Shown here piece after piece: positions 29,334 through 38,369 of a DNA stretch of 50,859 bases. Location: contig VBCM01000194.1 in assembly GCA_005883675.1 (NCBI GenBank), forward strand, positions 1 to 50,859, read 5' to 3'. Position 1 is the stretch's first letter, and each line of letters starts with the position of its first letter. The notes below the pieces were generated by a model. It searched no databases. It was not told the DNA's origin and saw only the letters and a list, made by a program, of their open reading frames with translations. The position numbers and the translations under genes were made by a program. The stretch is from Betaproteobacteria bacterium (GTDB lineage Bacteria; Pseudomonadota; Gammaproteobacteria; Burkholderiales; SG8-39).

Positions 29334-30122
29334 TTACCGCCTGCCGCCCGAAACTCGCGCTATTCCGGCGAGATCGGGCCACGTGCGCACCTCGTGCAGC
29401 CCGGCGTGCTCCAGCAGCTCGCGGACGCGCGCGTCCTGGCCGATGCCGTGCTCGACGAGGAGCCAGCCGCCGCCCGCCAAAAAGGCAGGCGCTTGCGCAC
29501 TTATGGCGCGGATGGCGTCCAAGCCATCGCGGCCTGCAACGAGCGCGCTCGCCGGTTCATAGGCGAGCGCGGCGAGATGGGGGTCGCCTTCGGCAACATA
29601 TGGTGGGTTGGCGACGATGAGTTCGCAGCGCTCACCGCCAAGCGGCTCGCACCAGCGGCCGTGGCGCCAGTCGACCTCGAGGCCCAGCCGCACCGCATTG
29701 CGCCTCGCAAGCTCCAGCGCCGCCGCACTCGCCTCGACGCCGATCACGCGCCCGGCGGGCCGCTCGTGCTTGATGGCGAGCGCGATGGCGCCGCAGCCGG
29801 TACCCAGATCCGCGACCGTCCGGAATTCGCGCTCGAGCGCAAGCTCGACCAGCAGTTCGGTTTCCGGGCGTGGGATGAGCACCGCGGGATTGACGGTCAG
29901 CCGCAGGCCGTAGAACTCCTGCTCGCCGAGGATGTAAGCGACCGGCTCGCCGTCGCGGCGGCGCGCGGCAAACTCGGCGAAGCGGGTAGCGCTCTCTGCG
30001 GGCAGCGGGCGCTCGGGGAACGCGATCGCCGCCGCCTGGCTGAACCCGGTGGCGGCAGCAAGCAGGATGCGCGCCTCGCGCGCCTCTAGGCCGCTCGCGT
30101 TGAGCGCCTCCGCTACCGTCAA
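29334..30122 (-). CDS. prmC: Peptide chain release factor N5-glutamine methyltransferase
   Basis: 262 residues from TTG 30122. The N-terminal helical domain has [44 protein letters not shown] leads to the SAM motif [20 protein letters not shown] and the substrate motif [15 protein letters not shown]. It methylates the GGQ glutamine of release factors. TTG is chosen because it overlaps the prfA stop (TTGA) and puts TVAEAL at the N-terminus, as expected. Its substrate gene prfA is directly upstream. Confidence 0.95.
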   Translation of the reverse strand: MTVAEALNASGLEAREARILLAAATGFSQAAAIAFPERPLPAESATRFAEFAARRRDGEPVAYILGEQEFYGLRLTVNPAVLIPRPETELLVELALEREFRTVADLGTGCGAIALAIKHERPAGRVIGVEASAAALELARRNAVRLGLEVDWRHGRWCEPLGGERCELIVANPPYVAEGDPHLAALAYEPASALVAGRDGLDAIRAISAQAPAFLAGGGWLLVEHGIGQDARVRELLEHAGLHEVRTWPDLAGIARVSGGRR

Positions 30123-31180
30123 GCGGCTTCTTCGGCGAGCTGGGTGAGCTGTTCGGTCTGGAATTCGCTCGCCAGCGCGGCGATCAGCTCGTCGAGCTCG
30201 CCGTCCATGATGCGGTCGATCTTGTAGAGCGTGAGGTTGATGCGGTGGTCGGTGACGCGGCCCTGCGGAAAGTTGTAGGTACGGATGCGCTCGGAGCGGT
30301 CGCCCGAGCCTATGAGGAGCTTCCTCGTGCTGGCGGTCTTCGCCTGCTGCTCGCGCTGCTGCTTGTCGCGGATGCGCGCGGCGAGCACGCCGAGCGCCTT
30401 CTCGCGGTTCTTGTGCTGCGAGCGCGAATCCTGGCACTCGACCACGAGGCCGGTCGGCAGGTGCGTGACGCGGATCGCTGATTCGGTCTTGTTGACGTGC
30501 TGGCCGCCCGCGCCCGAGGCGCGGAACGTGTCGATGCGCAGCTCCGCCGGGTTGAGCACCACGTCGTCAAGCTCGTCCGCTTCCGGCAGCACGGCGACCG
30601 TGCAAGCAGAGGTGTGGATGCGGCCCTGTGCCTCGGTGGCCGGCACGCGCTGCACGCGATGGCCGCCCGACTCGAACTTGAGCTTCGAGTAAGCGCCCTG
30701 GCCGACGATGCGCGCGATCACCTCCTTGTAGCCGCCGAGCTCGGAAGCGCTTTCGGAGATAAGCTCCAGCTGCCAGCGCTGCCGCTCGGCGTAGCGCGTG
30801 TACATGCGGAAGAGATCACCCGCGAAAAGCGCCGATTCATCGCCGCCCGTCCCGGCGCGCACCTCGAGGAACACGTTGCGATCGTCGTTCGGATCCTTGG
30901 GCAGCAGCGCCTTCTGCAGCTCGCCCTCCAGGCGCTCCATCGTTGCCCGCGCGCCCTTCAGTTCATCGTCGAGCGCAAGTTCGCGCGCCGCCTCGGCATC
31001 GCCCTCGGCCTTGCGGTACTCGTCGTAGAGCACGACGATGGCGGAGAGCTCGGCGTGCTCGCGCGACTGGCTGCGAAAGCGCTCGATGTTGCGCGCGGCC
31101 TCCTCGGCGGCGAGCAGCCGGTCGAGCTCCGCCCGCCGCGCGACGAGGCTGTCGAGCTTGGCGCGAAGCGTGGACTTCAC
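30119..31180 (-). CDS. prfA: Peptide chain release factor 1
   Basis: 353 residues. [35 protein letters not shown], then the codon-recognition region [24 protein letters not shown] (PAT tripeptide) and the hydrolysis motif [25 protein letters not shown] are all present. RF1 terminates at UAA and UAG. The GTG start at 31180 overlaps the hemA stop (GTGA). The hemA-prfA-prmC order is conserved across proteobacteria. Confidence 0.97.
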   Translation of the reverse strand: MKSTLRAKLDSLVARRAELDRLLAAEEAARNIERFRSQSREHAELSAIVVLYDEYRKAEGDAEAARELALDDELKGARATMERLEGELQKALLPKDPNDDRNVFLEVRAGTGGDESALFAGDLFRMYTRYAERQRWQLELISESASELGGYKEVIARIVGQGAYSKLKFESGGHRVQRVPATEAQGRIHTSACTVAVLPEADELDDVVLNPAELRIDTFRASGAGGQHVNKTESAIRVTHLPTGLVVECQDSRSQHKNREKALGVLAARIRDKQQREQQAKTASTRKLLIGSGDRSERIRTYNFPQGRVTDHRINLTLYKIDRIMDGELDELIAALASEFQTEQLTQLAEEAA

Positions 31181-32418
31181 TGCAGGCGGTACAGGCGCGC
31201 CAGCATCTCGGCGAGCGCGCGGCGCTCCTCGCCCGCGGTGTCGTGCAGCGCCTGGGTCGGCGCATGCAGCAGCTTGTTGACGAGCGCCTGCGACAGCGCG
31301 TCGAGCACCTGGCGCGGCTCCTCGCCGCGCGCGAGGAGCTTCAGCGCACGCTCGAGCTCCTCGCGCCGCGCCTCGTCGGCGCGGCTGCGCAGCGCGCGGA
31401 TCAGCGGCACATTCTCGCGCGAGCGCATCCAGTGCATGAACTGGCCGACCTGGGTATTGATGATCGCCTCGGCCTGCGCCACGGCGGAGCGGCGCGCGTC
31501 GAGGTTCGCGCTGACGATGCCGCCGAGCTCATCGAGTGTGTAGAGAAAGACGTCGTCGAGCTCGCCCGCCTCCGGCTCGATGTCGCGCGGCACGGCGAGA
31601 TCCACCATGAAGATCGGCCGGCGGCGCCGCGCGCGCAGCGCCCGCTCGACGAGTCCCTTGCCGAGGATCGGCAGCGACGAGGCGGTACACGAGACGACGA
31701 TGTCGTATTCATGCAGATGATCGGCGAGCGAGCGCAGCTCGATCGGCTGGGCGTTGAAGCGCCGCGCGAGCTTCTCGGCGCGCTCGAGCGTGCGGTTCGC
31801 CACCGCGATGCGCGCGGGCGCCTGCGCGGCGAAATGCGTCGCGCAAAGCTCGATCATCTCGCCGGCGCCGATGAAGAGCACGCGCTGGTCTTTCAGGCTG
31901 GGAAAGATGCGTCCCGCGAGCCGCACCGTGGCCGCGGCCATGGAGACGCTCGACGCGCCGAGCTGCGTGGTCGAGCGCACCTCCTTCGCCACGGCGAAGG
32001 AGCGCTGGAAAAGCTTGTGCAGGAGCGTGCCGAGCGTGCCGGCGGACTCGGCGGCGCGCGCGGCCTCCTTCATCTGCCCGAGGATCTGCGGCTCGCCGAG
32101 CACCATGGAATCGAGCCCGGAGGCGACGCGAAACACGTGCCGCACCGCCTGCTCGCGCGGCAGCGTGTAGAGGTACGGGCTCAGGCCGTCGGGCTCGAAG
32201 CGGTGGTAGCGCGCGAGCCAGTGCGCAGCCGCTGCGGGTTCGTCGCCCGCCACGTAGAGCTCGGTGCGATTGCAGGTGGAGAGGATCGCCGCTTCGCGCG
32301 CGAGGCCGCCCTTGAGCTCCCCGAGCGCCTCGCGCAGCCGCTCGACATGGAACACCACGCGCTCACGCACCGCGAGCGGCGCGGTCTGGTGGTTGAGTCC
32401 GAGTGCGTAGAGAGACAT
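31177..32418 (-). CDS. hemA: Glutamyl-tRNA reductase
   Basis: 413 residues. [20 protein letters not shown] begins the catalytic domain and [10 protein letters not shown] holds the nucleophile C49. [37 protein letters not shown] (NADPH-binding) and a C-terminal dimerisation helix with [12 protein letters not shown] complete the protein. It makes glutamate-1-semialdehyde, the first committed step of the C5 heme pathway. It heads hemA-prfA-prmC-grxD, although the gene upstream runs in the same direction only 24 bases away. The leader has its own promoter-like element and hairpin. Confidence 0.97.
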   Translation of the reverse strand: MSLYALGLNHQTAPLAVRERVVFHVERLREALGELKGGLAREAAILSTCNRTELYVAGDEPAAAAHWLARYHRFEPDGLSPYLYTLPREQAVRHVFRVASGLDSMVLGEPQILGQMKEAARAAESAGTLGTLLHKLFQRSFAVAKEVRSTTQLGASSVSMAAATVRLAGRIFPSLKDQRVLFIGAGEMIELCATHFAAQAPARIAVANRTLERAEKLARRFNAQPIELRSLADHLHEYDIVVSCTASSLPILGKGLVERALRARRRRPIFMVDLAVPRDIEPEAGELDDVFLYTLDELGGIVSANLDARRSAVAQAEAIINTQVGQFMHWMRSRENVPLIRALRSRADEARREELERALKLLARGEEPRQVLDALSQALVNKLLHAPTQALHDTAGEERRALAEMLARLYRLQ

Positions 32419-32420
32419 CC

Positions 32421-32447
32421 GCGGCCGAGCTAAGGCCGCAGATTATA
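32421..32447 (-). promoter_or_regulatory. Promoter-like -10 and leader hairpin of hemA
   Basis: On the minus strand a consensus TATAAT lies at 32447-32442 and overlaps the TAA stop of the upstream EAL gene. Downstream, GCGGCC and GGCCGC arms (32439-32434 and 32426-32421) can pair around a seven-base loop. The hairpin ends two bases before the hemA ATG and occupies most of the expected leader. No good -35 is visible. The hairpin has no T-run, so it does not look like a terminator for the upstream gene. Confidence 0.45.
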
Positions 32448-35058
32448 AGGGCTTAAGCAGCGCCTCGAGCTCCGCAGCGGGAAGCGGCTTGCTAAAGAGA
32501 AAGCCTTGCGCTTGGTCGCAGCGCAGCAGCCTGAGCAGCTGCGCCTGCTGCTCGGTTTCCACGCCCTCGGCGACCACCTTGAGGCGCAAGGCCTGCGCGA
32601 GCGAGATGATCGCCGAGATGATGCTCGTGTGGTCGGCGTGCTCGGTCACGCCCTGCACGAAGCTGCGGTCGATCTTCAGCGTGTCGACCGGCAGCCGGCT
32701 GAGATAGGCGAGCGAGGAATAGCCGGTGCCGAAGTCGTCGAGCGCCATGCGCAGTCCCATTTCGCGCAGCTCGCGCAGCTTGCGGATGCTCTCATCGACA
32801 TCCGACATCAGCAGGCTCTCCGTGATCTCGAGGTCGACGCCGCCGCCGTCGGCGCCGATCGCGCCGAGCGCCCCGCGCACGTCCTGCACGAAGCTCTTGC
32901 GGCGCAGCTGCACTGCAGAGACGTTCACCGCGATACGCGGCACGGCGAGGCCCTTTGCACGCCATGCCGCGTACTGGGCCTTCGTCGCGGCGAGGACCTG
33001 CTGCCCCGCCTCGAAGATGAGGCCGGTCTGCTCGAGCACCGGCACGAACTTCGCGGGCGATATCAGCGCGCCATCCGGTCCGTGCCAGCGCATCAGTGCC
33101 TCAAGGCCAACCATCTCGCGCGTAGCAAGGTCGACCTTTGGCTGGAAGTGCAGGAAGAGCTCGCCCTTCTCCACCGCCTTGTGCACCCGGTGCTCGAGCT
33201 CGACCTGCTCCGCGACGCGCGCATTGATGCTCGGCGCGTAGAACAGATACCGCTCGCCGGTTTCCTTGGCCCGCTTGAGCGCCGCCTCGGCATTGCGAAA
33301 GACGGAATCGGCGTCCGCGCCGTCATCGGGCGAAACGGCAATCCCAGACTTCGCCGTGACGAGGACCTCTTTGCCCGCGATGTTGAACGGCGCGCCAAAA
33401 ACATTGGCGGCCTCCAGTCCCCGGGCGACGTTTTCCGCGCCGCGGATGTTCGGATACATGAGCGCGAACACGTTCCCGCCCAGGCGCGCGACGCGGCCGA
33501 TGTCGCCGGCGGCGTCGCGCAAGCGCTGCGCCACAGCCTTGAGCAGGGCATCGCCCAGCTGGCGGCCGAGCGTATCGTTGATGGCCTTGAAGCGCTCGAG
33601 GTCCGTGATGATGAGCGCGAGCTTGGAGCGCGACGTTCCCACCGCCTGCAGCGCCTCGCTCAGCCGCTCGTGGAATAGCGTGCGGTTGGGCAACCCGGTA
33701 AGCGGGTCATAGAGCGCGAGATAGGTGAGCTGATCCTGCTTGACGATGAGCTCCAGCGCGAAGGAGATGTTCGCGGTGAGCTCCTCGAGCATGCGCATCT
33801 CGTCCTGATCGAAGAAGCCCGCCTCGCGCGCATGCAGGCCGAGCAGGCCGATCGGCTTCGCATCGACCACCAGCGGGAAACTGGCTGCGGCGCCGATGCC
33901 GCTTGCGAGAAAGCGCGGCCGATCGCGCGCCGGCACATCGGCGTCGTGGGCGACGTCGTTCCACAACGCCGACCTGCCAGTGCGCAACGCTATGCCACTG
34001 GTGGTGCGGCCTGCCGGCGTATCGGCGGACATCGCCACCGCTATGGTGTCCAGGTGGGCGATGCTCGTCCCTTGGCGCACGACCCATTGCACCATGCCGT
34101 CATCGCGCAGCATGCCTATGTGCGCGCCAGCAAAGTTGCCGATCTCCACGGCGATCCGACAAATCTCCTCGAACAGGGCGTCGCGCTCACGCAGGCGCAC
34201 CAGCGTCGAATTGATGCTGCTCGTAAAATGGCGGATCCGCGACAAGCGCGCGATGCGCGCGCGGTGCTCGAACTGCTCGGTCATGTCGCGCGCGAGGCCG
34301 TCGATGCGCTCGGGGCGGCCGTCGCCGCCGCGCACCAGCTTGCCGCGCGCGTTGATCCAGCGCTCGCCGCGGGTCGGCACGATGATGCGGTAATCGAAAT
34401 CGAACGCCTCGCCATCGTGCAGGCGGCGCCACGCGCTCAGCACTGCGTCGCGGTCACTGGGATGGATCTGCTGCTTCCACAGGTCGGGATCGAGCAGCAA
34501 CGCCTGCGGCTCGTAGCCGAACACTTCCTTCGCCGCCGGGCTAGCGTAGATCACTTCGCCGGTCTGCGCGTCGATCGACCATAGCACGTCGGGGATGGAG
34601 GTAAAGATGCTCGTCAGCCGCTCGCGCGCAAGGTCGAGCTCGGCCTCGGCGCGTTGCTTCTCGCGGCGCTCCCGCGCCTCGGCGAGCGCGCGCTCCACGG
34701 CTGCGGGCAGGCGGACCAGGTTGGCCTTCAGCACGTAGTCGGTCGCTCCGCTCTTCAGCGCGCGGATGGCATATTCCTCGCCGATCGTGCCGGAGACAAA
34801 GATAAAGGGCACGTCCGGACACAGTTCGGTCGCGAGGCGCAGCGCCGCCATGCCGTCGAACTGCGGCATGGAGAAATCCGAGAGGATGATGTCGGGCGCG
34901 AACTCGCGCAGCGCCGCTTCGAAGGACTCCTGGCTCTCGACGATGCGGTGGCCGACGCGCAGGCCCGCGCGCTTGAGTTCGCGCACCTCGAGTTCGGCGT
35001 CGCTCGCGACATCCTCGGTGAGCAGCACGCGGATCGTGGGTGCCGGCATGCCGATCAC
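32443..35058 (-). CDS. Receiver-PAS-GAF-GGDEF-EAL signalling protein with degenerate GGDEF
   Basis: 871 residues from GTG 35058; ATG 35049 is an alternative. Domains: receiver about 8-130 (D61 in ILSDFSMPQFDG), PAS about 150-270 (YASPAAKEVFGYEP), GAF about 290-445, GGDEF about 455-610 and EAL about 625-865. The diguanylate cyclase signature reads GGNVF instead of GGDEF, so cyclase activity is unlikely. The phosphodiesterase part keeps EALMRW, NVSAVQL, DDFGTGYSSL and VVAEGVETEQQ, so c-di-GMP hydrolysis is plausible. It overlaps the stand-alone receiver gene by GTGA, which suggests phosphorelay input from the histidine kinase two genes upstream. Confidence 0.9.
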   Translation of the reverse strand: MIGMPAPTIRVLLTEDVASDAELEVRELKRAGLRVGHRIVESQESFEAALREFAPDIILSDFSMPQFDGMAALRLATELCPDVPFIFVSGTIGEEYAIRALKSGATDYVLKANLVRLPAAVERALAEARERREKQRAEAELDLARERLTSIFTSIPDVLWSIDAQTGEVIYASPAAKEVFGYEPQALLLDPDLWKQQIHPSDRDAVLSAWRRLHDGEAFDFDYRIIVPTRGERWINARGKLVRGGDGRPERIDGLARDMTEQFEHRARIARLSRIRHFTSSINSTLVRLRERDALFEEICRIAVEIGNFAGAHIGMLRDDGMVQWVVRQGTSIAHLDTIAVAMSADTPAGRTTSGIALRTGRSALWNDVAHDADVPARDRPRFLASGIGAAASFPLVVDAKPIGLLGLHAREAGFFDQDEMRMLEELTANISFALELIVKQDQLTYLALYDPLTGLPNRTLFHERLSEALQAVGTSRSKLALIITDLERFKAINDTLGRQLGDALLKAVAQRLRDAAGDIGRVARLGGNVFALMYPNIRGAENVARGLEAANVFGAPFNIAGKEVLVTAKSGIAVSPDDGADADSVFRNAEAALKRAKETGERYLFYAPSINARVAEQVELEHRVHKAVEKGELFLHFQPKVDLATREMVGLEALMRWHGPDGALISPAKFVPVLEQTGLIFEAGQQVLAATKAQYAAWRAKGLAVPRIAVNVSAVQLRRKSFVQDVRGALGAIGADGGGVDLEITESLLMSDVDESIRKLRELREMGLRMALDDFGTGYSSLAYLSRLPVDTLKIDRSFVQGVTEHADHTSIISAIISLAQALRLKVVAEGVETEQQAQLLRLLRCDQAQGFLFSKPLPAAELEALLKPL

Positions 35059-35495
35059 TGTGGCACCCGGGTGGTGAGCAGCCAGTAAAGGCCGATCTTC
35101 GCCACCGTCTCGATAAACTGATTGAACTGCACGGGCTTGACGATGTAGCTGTTCACGCCAAGGCGGTAGCTCTCGAGGACATCGCGCTCTTCATTGGAAG
35201 AGGTCATGACAACGACCGGGATGCTGCGGGTTGTCGGATCTGCCTTCAGCTGCCGGAGCACTTCGATGCCGTCGATCTTCGGCATCTTGATGTCCAGCAG
35301 CACAAGCTTGGGCGGGCGTGACGGGTCGCGGCCGACATACTGACCCCTGCAGAAAAGGTAATCGAGCGCTTCAGCGCCATCCTTCACCCAGCGCACCTGA
35401 TTCGCGAGGTTGTGGCGTCGCAGCGCTCGCATTGTCATTTCGGCGTCCTCGCTGTTGTCCTCAGCGAGCAGGATTTCGACTTGTTCATCGGCCAT
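35055..35495 (-). CDS. Single-domain response regulator (Rcp1-like)
   Basis: 146 residues, receiver only. EILLAEDNSEDAEMTMRAL gives the acidic pocket, VLLDIKMPKIDG the phosphoacceptor D68, VVVMTSSNEERD and NSYIVKPVQFNQFIETV the switch and lysine. The insertion around FCRGQYVGRDPSRPP and the C-terminal IGLYWLL are typical of the Rcp1 group that pairs with phytochrome-type histidine kinases. It lies three bases downstream of such a kinase and overlaps the EAL gene. It could act as a phosphate shuttle or sink between the two. Confidence 0.92.
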   Translation of the reverse strand: MADEQVEILLAEDNSEDAEMTMRALRRHNLANQVRWVKDGAEALDYLFCRGQYVGRDPSRPPKLVLLDIKMPKIDGIEVLRQLKADPTTRSIPVVVMTSSNEERDVLESYRLGVNSYIVKPVQFNQFIETVAKIGLYWLLTTRVPQ

Positions 35496-35498
35496 GGC

Positions 35499-38012
35499 TC
35501 AGCTCAGCGCGGGAAGTGAAAAGAAAAAGCACGCACCGTCGCCCGGTTTGCCTTCCGCCCAAACACGTCCGTTATGGCGCGCGACGATGCGCTGCACGAT
35601 GGCGAGGCCCACACCCGTGCCTTCGAACTCGTCGGCGCGGTGCAGCCGCTGGAACACGCCGAACAGCTTGCCGGCGTAGCGCATGTCGAAGCCGGCACCG
35701 TTGTCGCGCACCCAATAGACGTTCTGCGTCGGCTCCCCGCGCGCGCCGATTTCAACGCGTGGGTCGGGCTTGTTGGCGCTGTACTTCAGCGCATTGCCGA
35801 TGAGATTGATCCACGCTTGCCTGAGCAATGCGCTATCGCCGTTGACCGGCGGCAGCGCCGAGCATTGCACCGCTCGTTCACCGCGCAGCTCGTCCGCTAC
35901 TTGCCGCGCAAGGCGCGTCATATCGACCGGCGCGCTCACCGCCTGTTGCCGGTTAAGCCGGGAGAAGGCAAGCAGGTCATCGATCAGCTGGCCCATGCGC
36001 TTCGCGTTCGCGCGCACCACGCCGAGCAGGCGGCGGGCGTCGTCATCGAGCCCCTCGGCGTGATCCTCCTCGAGCATGCGCGCGTACCCGTCGATTGCGC
36101 GCAGCGGGGCGCGCAAGTCGTGTGAAACCGAATAGCTGAAGCCCTCGAGCTCCTGGTTCGCTATCTGGAGCTCTGCGGTGCGCTGCTGCACGCGTCCCTC
36201 GAGTTCGGCAGCATGCCCTTTGACGCGCTCAACAAGGCGCGCCTGCATCATGGCGATTGCGAGCTGGGTCGCGACCTCTTGCGCGATATTGGTCTGCTCG
36301 GGCGTAAAGGCATTTTTCTCGCCACCGAAGCTCACGGCACCGAGCAGCTCACCCCCGGCGATCATCGGCACCGCTATGTAGGCATGCACGCCCGAGGCGA
36401 GCAGCGCCTGGCGTTCCGGCGTCGCCGGCAGCGTATCGGCATCGATGAACTGCGCTTCACCCCTGCGCAGAGCCTCCAGATCGCCCATCAGACGGATCGA
36501 GTAACGCACGCCCGGCCCGACATGCGTGCGTTGCCGACCGGCCGCTGCGATCCACTCCACTTCAGCGGCCTGGAGATCGAAGCGGTTGATGATGGCGCGC
36601 GGCACGCCGAGCAGCCGTCGCAGCGGCTGGATCACCGCCGCGGCAATCGCGCTCGGCGGCTGCTCGCTCACCATGGCGCGGTCGATTTCGCTGAGAATGC
36701 GAAGCCGTTCGGCATGCATGGCGAGCGCGCGCTTGCGCTCGCTCACGTCGAATACCGTCGAGCGGCTCATGAGATAGCGTCCCGCTGCATCGGTGATGCT
36801 TGTCGCATTGAGCGAACCGGTGAACGTCGAGCCGTCCTTGCGCCGGTACTCGAACTCCGCGTCGCGCAGCCAGCCTTGCTTTCGGAACAGCGGAAAGATC
36901 TCGCGCCAGAAGCGCTGGGCACTCGCGGGGGTCATCAGGTCGGCGTGGCGCATCTTTCCGACGACCTCGTCTCGCGAGTACCCGAGCCAGGAGAGCCAAG
37001 TGTCGTTGATGCGGATGATGAGGCCGTTCGCGTCGACCGAGTGGTAGCCGCACGGTGCTCGGTTGTAGAGGTCCTTAAGCTCGCGGCGCTGACGCAGCAG
37101 ATGCAGCGAAAGCAACGCCACGGCGGCGCAAAAACTCAGGATGATGGCGTAGCCCACGAGTAGCCGCTGCAGCTGGTTCTCGCGAGCGGCAAAGGCCTGC
37201 GTGCTCGGCTGCTCCATCAGCACGCCCCAACCGTGCCGGCTTGCCACGTAGGCGAACACGTACGGCTCGTCGGTCCCCGGGCGATCGGCCACGTCGACGC
37301 CTCGCAGGCCTTGCAGCAGCCGCGCGACCGCGGGATGCGCCGAAAGGTCGGGCGGCTCGGTCGCAGGCAGCGCCGTCGGATGGAAGGCGGCGGTGCCGCG
37401 AGCATCGATGACATGCAGCGAGCCGCCGGGCCCGACGTCGGTGGCGCGCGCCCAATCGAAGAACGAGTCGAGACCAATTTGCAACTGCAGGATGCCGCTC
37501 GGTGCTCCAGCGGCGCTGCCGATGGGCACAGCCACGGCGAACACATGCCGTCGCGGTGCCGCCGCCCGCAGATAGACGCTCGACACATAGGGGCGCCAAG
37601 TCCGGCTGACACCGGCGTACCACTCGCGATGAGCGAAGCTTTGTCCCTGGACCGCGCTCACCTCGGGGATGTCCGCCATGAGCTTGCCGCCCGCGTCATA
37701 GAGGACGATGCGGTCGACGAACGCAAATTGGCTCGGCACCTCGTTCAGGATGCGCACGGCAGCTCTCCATTGGCCGGCAGCCACGAGCTCGCGGAAGCGC
37801 ACGCGCGTCGCGAGTGAGGTGCCTAGATCCACCATGCGATCGAGTCTCTCGGAAAGCGTTGCCGCGGCGAGCTGCGTAAGCGCGAGCCGGCGCTCCATGA
37901 CTACCTCCGTGAGCTCCCGCTTCACGGAGTCGTAGATGTGCAGGGCGAGCGCGACGAAAAGCAAAACGAGAAGCGCCGCTCCTACATAAGCAACGCGCGG
38001 CGCGTTCGGCAT
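35499..38012 (-). CDS. Membrane sensor histidine kinase (Cache-PAS-GAF-HisKA-HATPase)
   Basis: 837 residues from ATG 38012. Transmembrane helices at about 8-26 and 284-306 enclose a Cache-like periplasmic sensor domain. A PAS domain (312-425) and a GAF domain (435-590) follow. The dimerisation helix contains SYSVSHDLRAPLRAIDGYARML with phosphoacceptor H631. ATP-binding boxes are INLIGNALKYSAN, VRDNGAGFDMRY and GTGVGLAIVQRIVARHNG. The kinase core resembles the bacteriophytochrome class, but no bilin-binding cysteine context is seen in the GAF domain. The open frame extends upstream to 38492 but that part is not protein-like. It is the first gene of the minus-strand signalling group. Confidence 0.9.
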   Translation of the reverse strand: MPNAPRVAYVGAALLVLLFVALALHIYDSVKRELTEVVMERRLALTQLAAATLSERLDRMVDLGTSLATRVRFRELVAAGQWRAAVRILNEVPSQFAFVDRIVLYDAGGKLMADIPEVSAVQGQSFAHREWYAGVSRTWRPYVSSVYLRAAAPRRHVFAVAVPIGSAAGAPSGILQLQIGLDSFFDWARATDVGPGGSLHVIDARGTAAFHPTALPATEPPDLSAHPAVARLLQGLRGVDVADRPGTDEPYVFAYVASRHGWGVLMEQPSTQAFAARENQLQRLLVGYAIILSFCAAVALLSLHLLRQRRELKDLYNRAPCGYHSVDANGLIIRINDTWLSWLGYSRDEVVGKMRHADLMTPASAQRFWREIFPLFRKQGWLRDAEFEYRRKDGSTFTGSLNATSITDAAGRYLMSRSTVFDVSERKRALAMHAERLRILSEIDRAMVSEQPPSAIAAAVIQPLRRLLGVPRAIINRFDLQAAEVEWIAAAGRQRTHVGPGVRYSIRLMGDLEALRRGEAQFIDADTLPATPERQALLASGVHAYIAVPMIAGGELLGAVSFGGEKNAFTPEQTNIAQEVATQLAIAMMQARLVERVKGHAAELEGRVQQRTAELQIANQELEGFSYSVSHDLRAPLRAIDGYARMLEEDHAEGLDDDARRLLGVVRANAKRMGQLIDDLLAFSRLNRQQAVSAPVDMTRLARQVADELRGERAVQCSALPPVNGDSALLRQAWINLIGNALKYSANKPDPRVEIGARGEPTQNVYWVRDNGAGFDMRYAGKLFGVFQRLHRADEFEGTGVGLAIVQRIVARHNGRVWAEGKPGDGACFFFSLPALS

Positions 38013-38127
38013 GTGCGCGCTACCCGATTCGCGGACATATTTATTGGCCAAAATCAAAGGATAAGCGAAGTAACGTAAGGTGTCTTCTGACCTTCCGAAA
38101 GGCCTTATCAGCAAACCTGCAACCAAC

Positions 38128-38143
38128 TGTGCGTTTACGCACA
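38128..38143. promoter_or_regulatory. CRP/FNR-spaced inverted repeat
   Basis: TGTGCGTTTACGCACA is a perfect 16-bp inverted repeat. Its outer TGTG and CACA fit the arms and six-base spacer of a CRP-class operator (TGTGA-N6-TCACA); only the fifth base of each arm differs. It lies about 116 bases upstream of the sensor kinase start and 226 bases upstream of the peptide gene. The window encodes a CRP-like DNA-binding protein 2-4 kb away. Confidence 0.45.
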
Positions 38144-38323
38144 CTTTTGCGCCTAAAGCTGCGCAAGCGCGCATGCGCGCGCCGGCGTTTCGGTGGCAGG
38201 CGAGCCATCTCGCCTCATTAGCCGCGTGGTCCGCGGGCTTCGCGGCCGCGGGGCAAAACCTTTCATTGTTTCCGGCGCCGGTGCGTTTGATGAAGCGGTG
38301 GCTTTTTTGCGCCAATCGGGATG

Positions 38324-38343
38324 CGCGCTGCATTCGCAGCGCG
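38324..38343 (+). other. Hairpin in the leader of the peptide gene
   Basis: Arms CGCGCTGC (38324-38331) and GCAGCGCG (38336-38343) pair perfectly around an ATTC loop. The hairpin ends 12 bases before the GAGGAG ribosome-binding site of the 59-residue peptide gene. No T-tract follows, so a leader structure is more likely than a terminator. Confidence 0.45.
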
Positions 38344-38369
38344 GACCAAAACTGCGAGGAGAACACGCT

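Larger units (their letters stand above)
38013..38369. other. Divergent intergenic region between sensor kinase and peptide gene
   Basis: This 357-base stretch is the only long non-coding gap in the window. It is AT-richer near the kinase start and contains the inverted repeat at 38128-38143 and a GC-rich patch of CCGCGG-like repeats around 38222-38256. A T-run (GCTTTTTTGC) lies at 38301-38310 and the hairpin at 38324-38343. No consensus sigma-70 promoter is obvious in either direction. No further gene is supported. Confidence 0.6.

Noticed and set aside
32421-32439. Hairpin as terminator of the EAL gene
   Set aside because: No T-tract follows the stem on the minus strand.
33440-33480. Active diguanylate cyclase in the EAL protein
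   Set aside because: The signature reads GGNVF, lacking the catalytic acidic residues of GGDEF.
38193-38369. Longer N-terminus for the 59-residue peptide
   Set aside because: The ATG at 38370 has an excellent ribosome-binding site, and the upstream codons overlap the leader hairpin.
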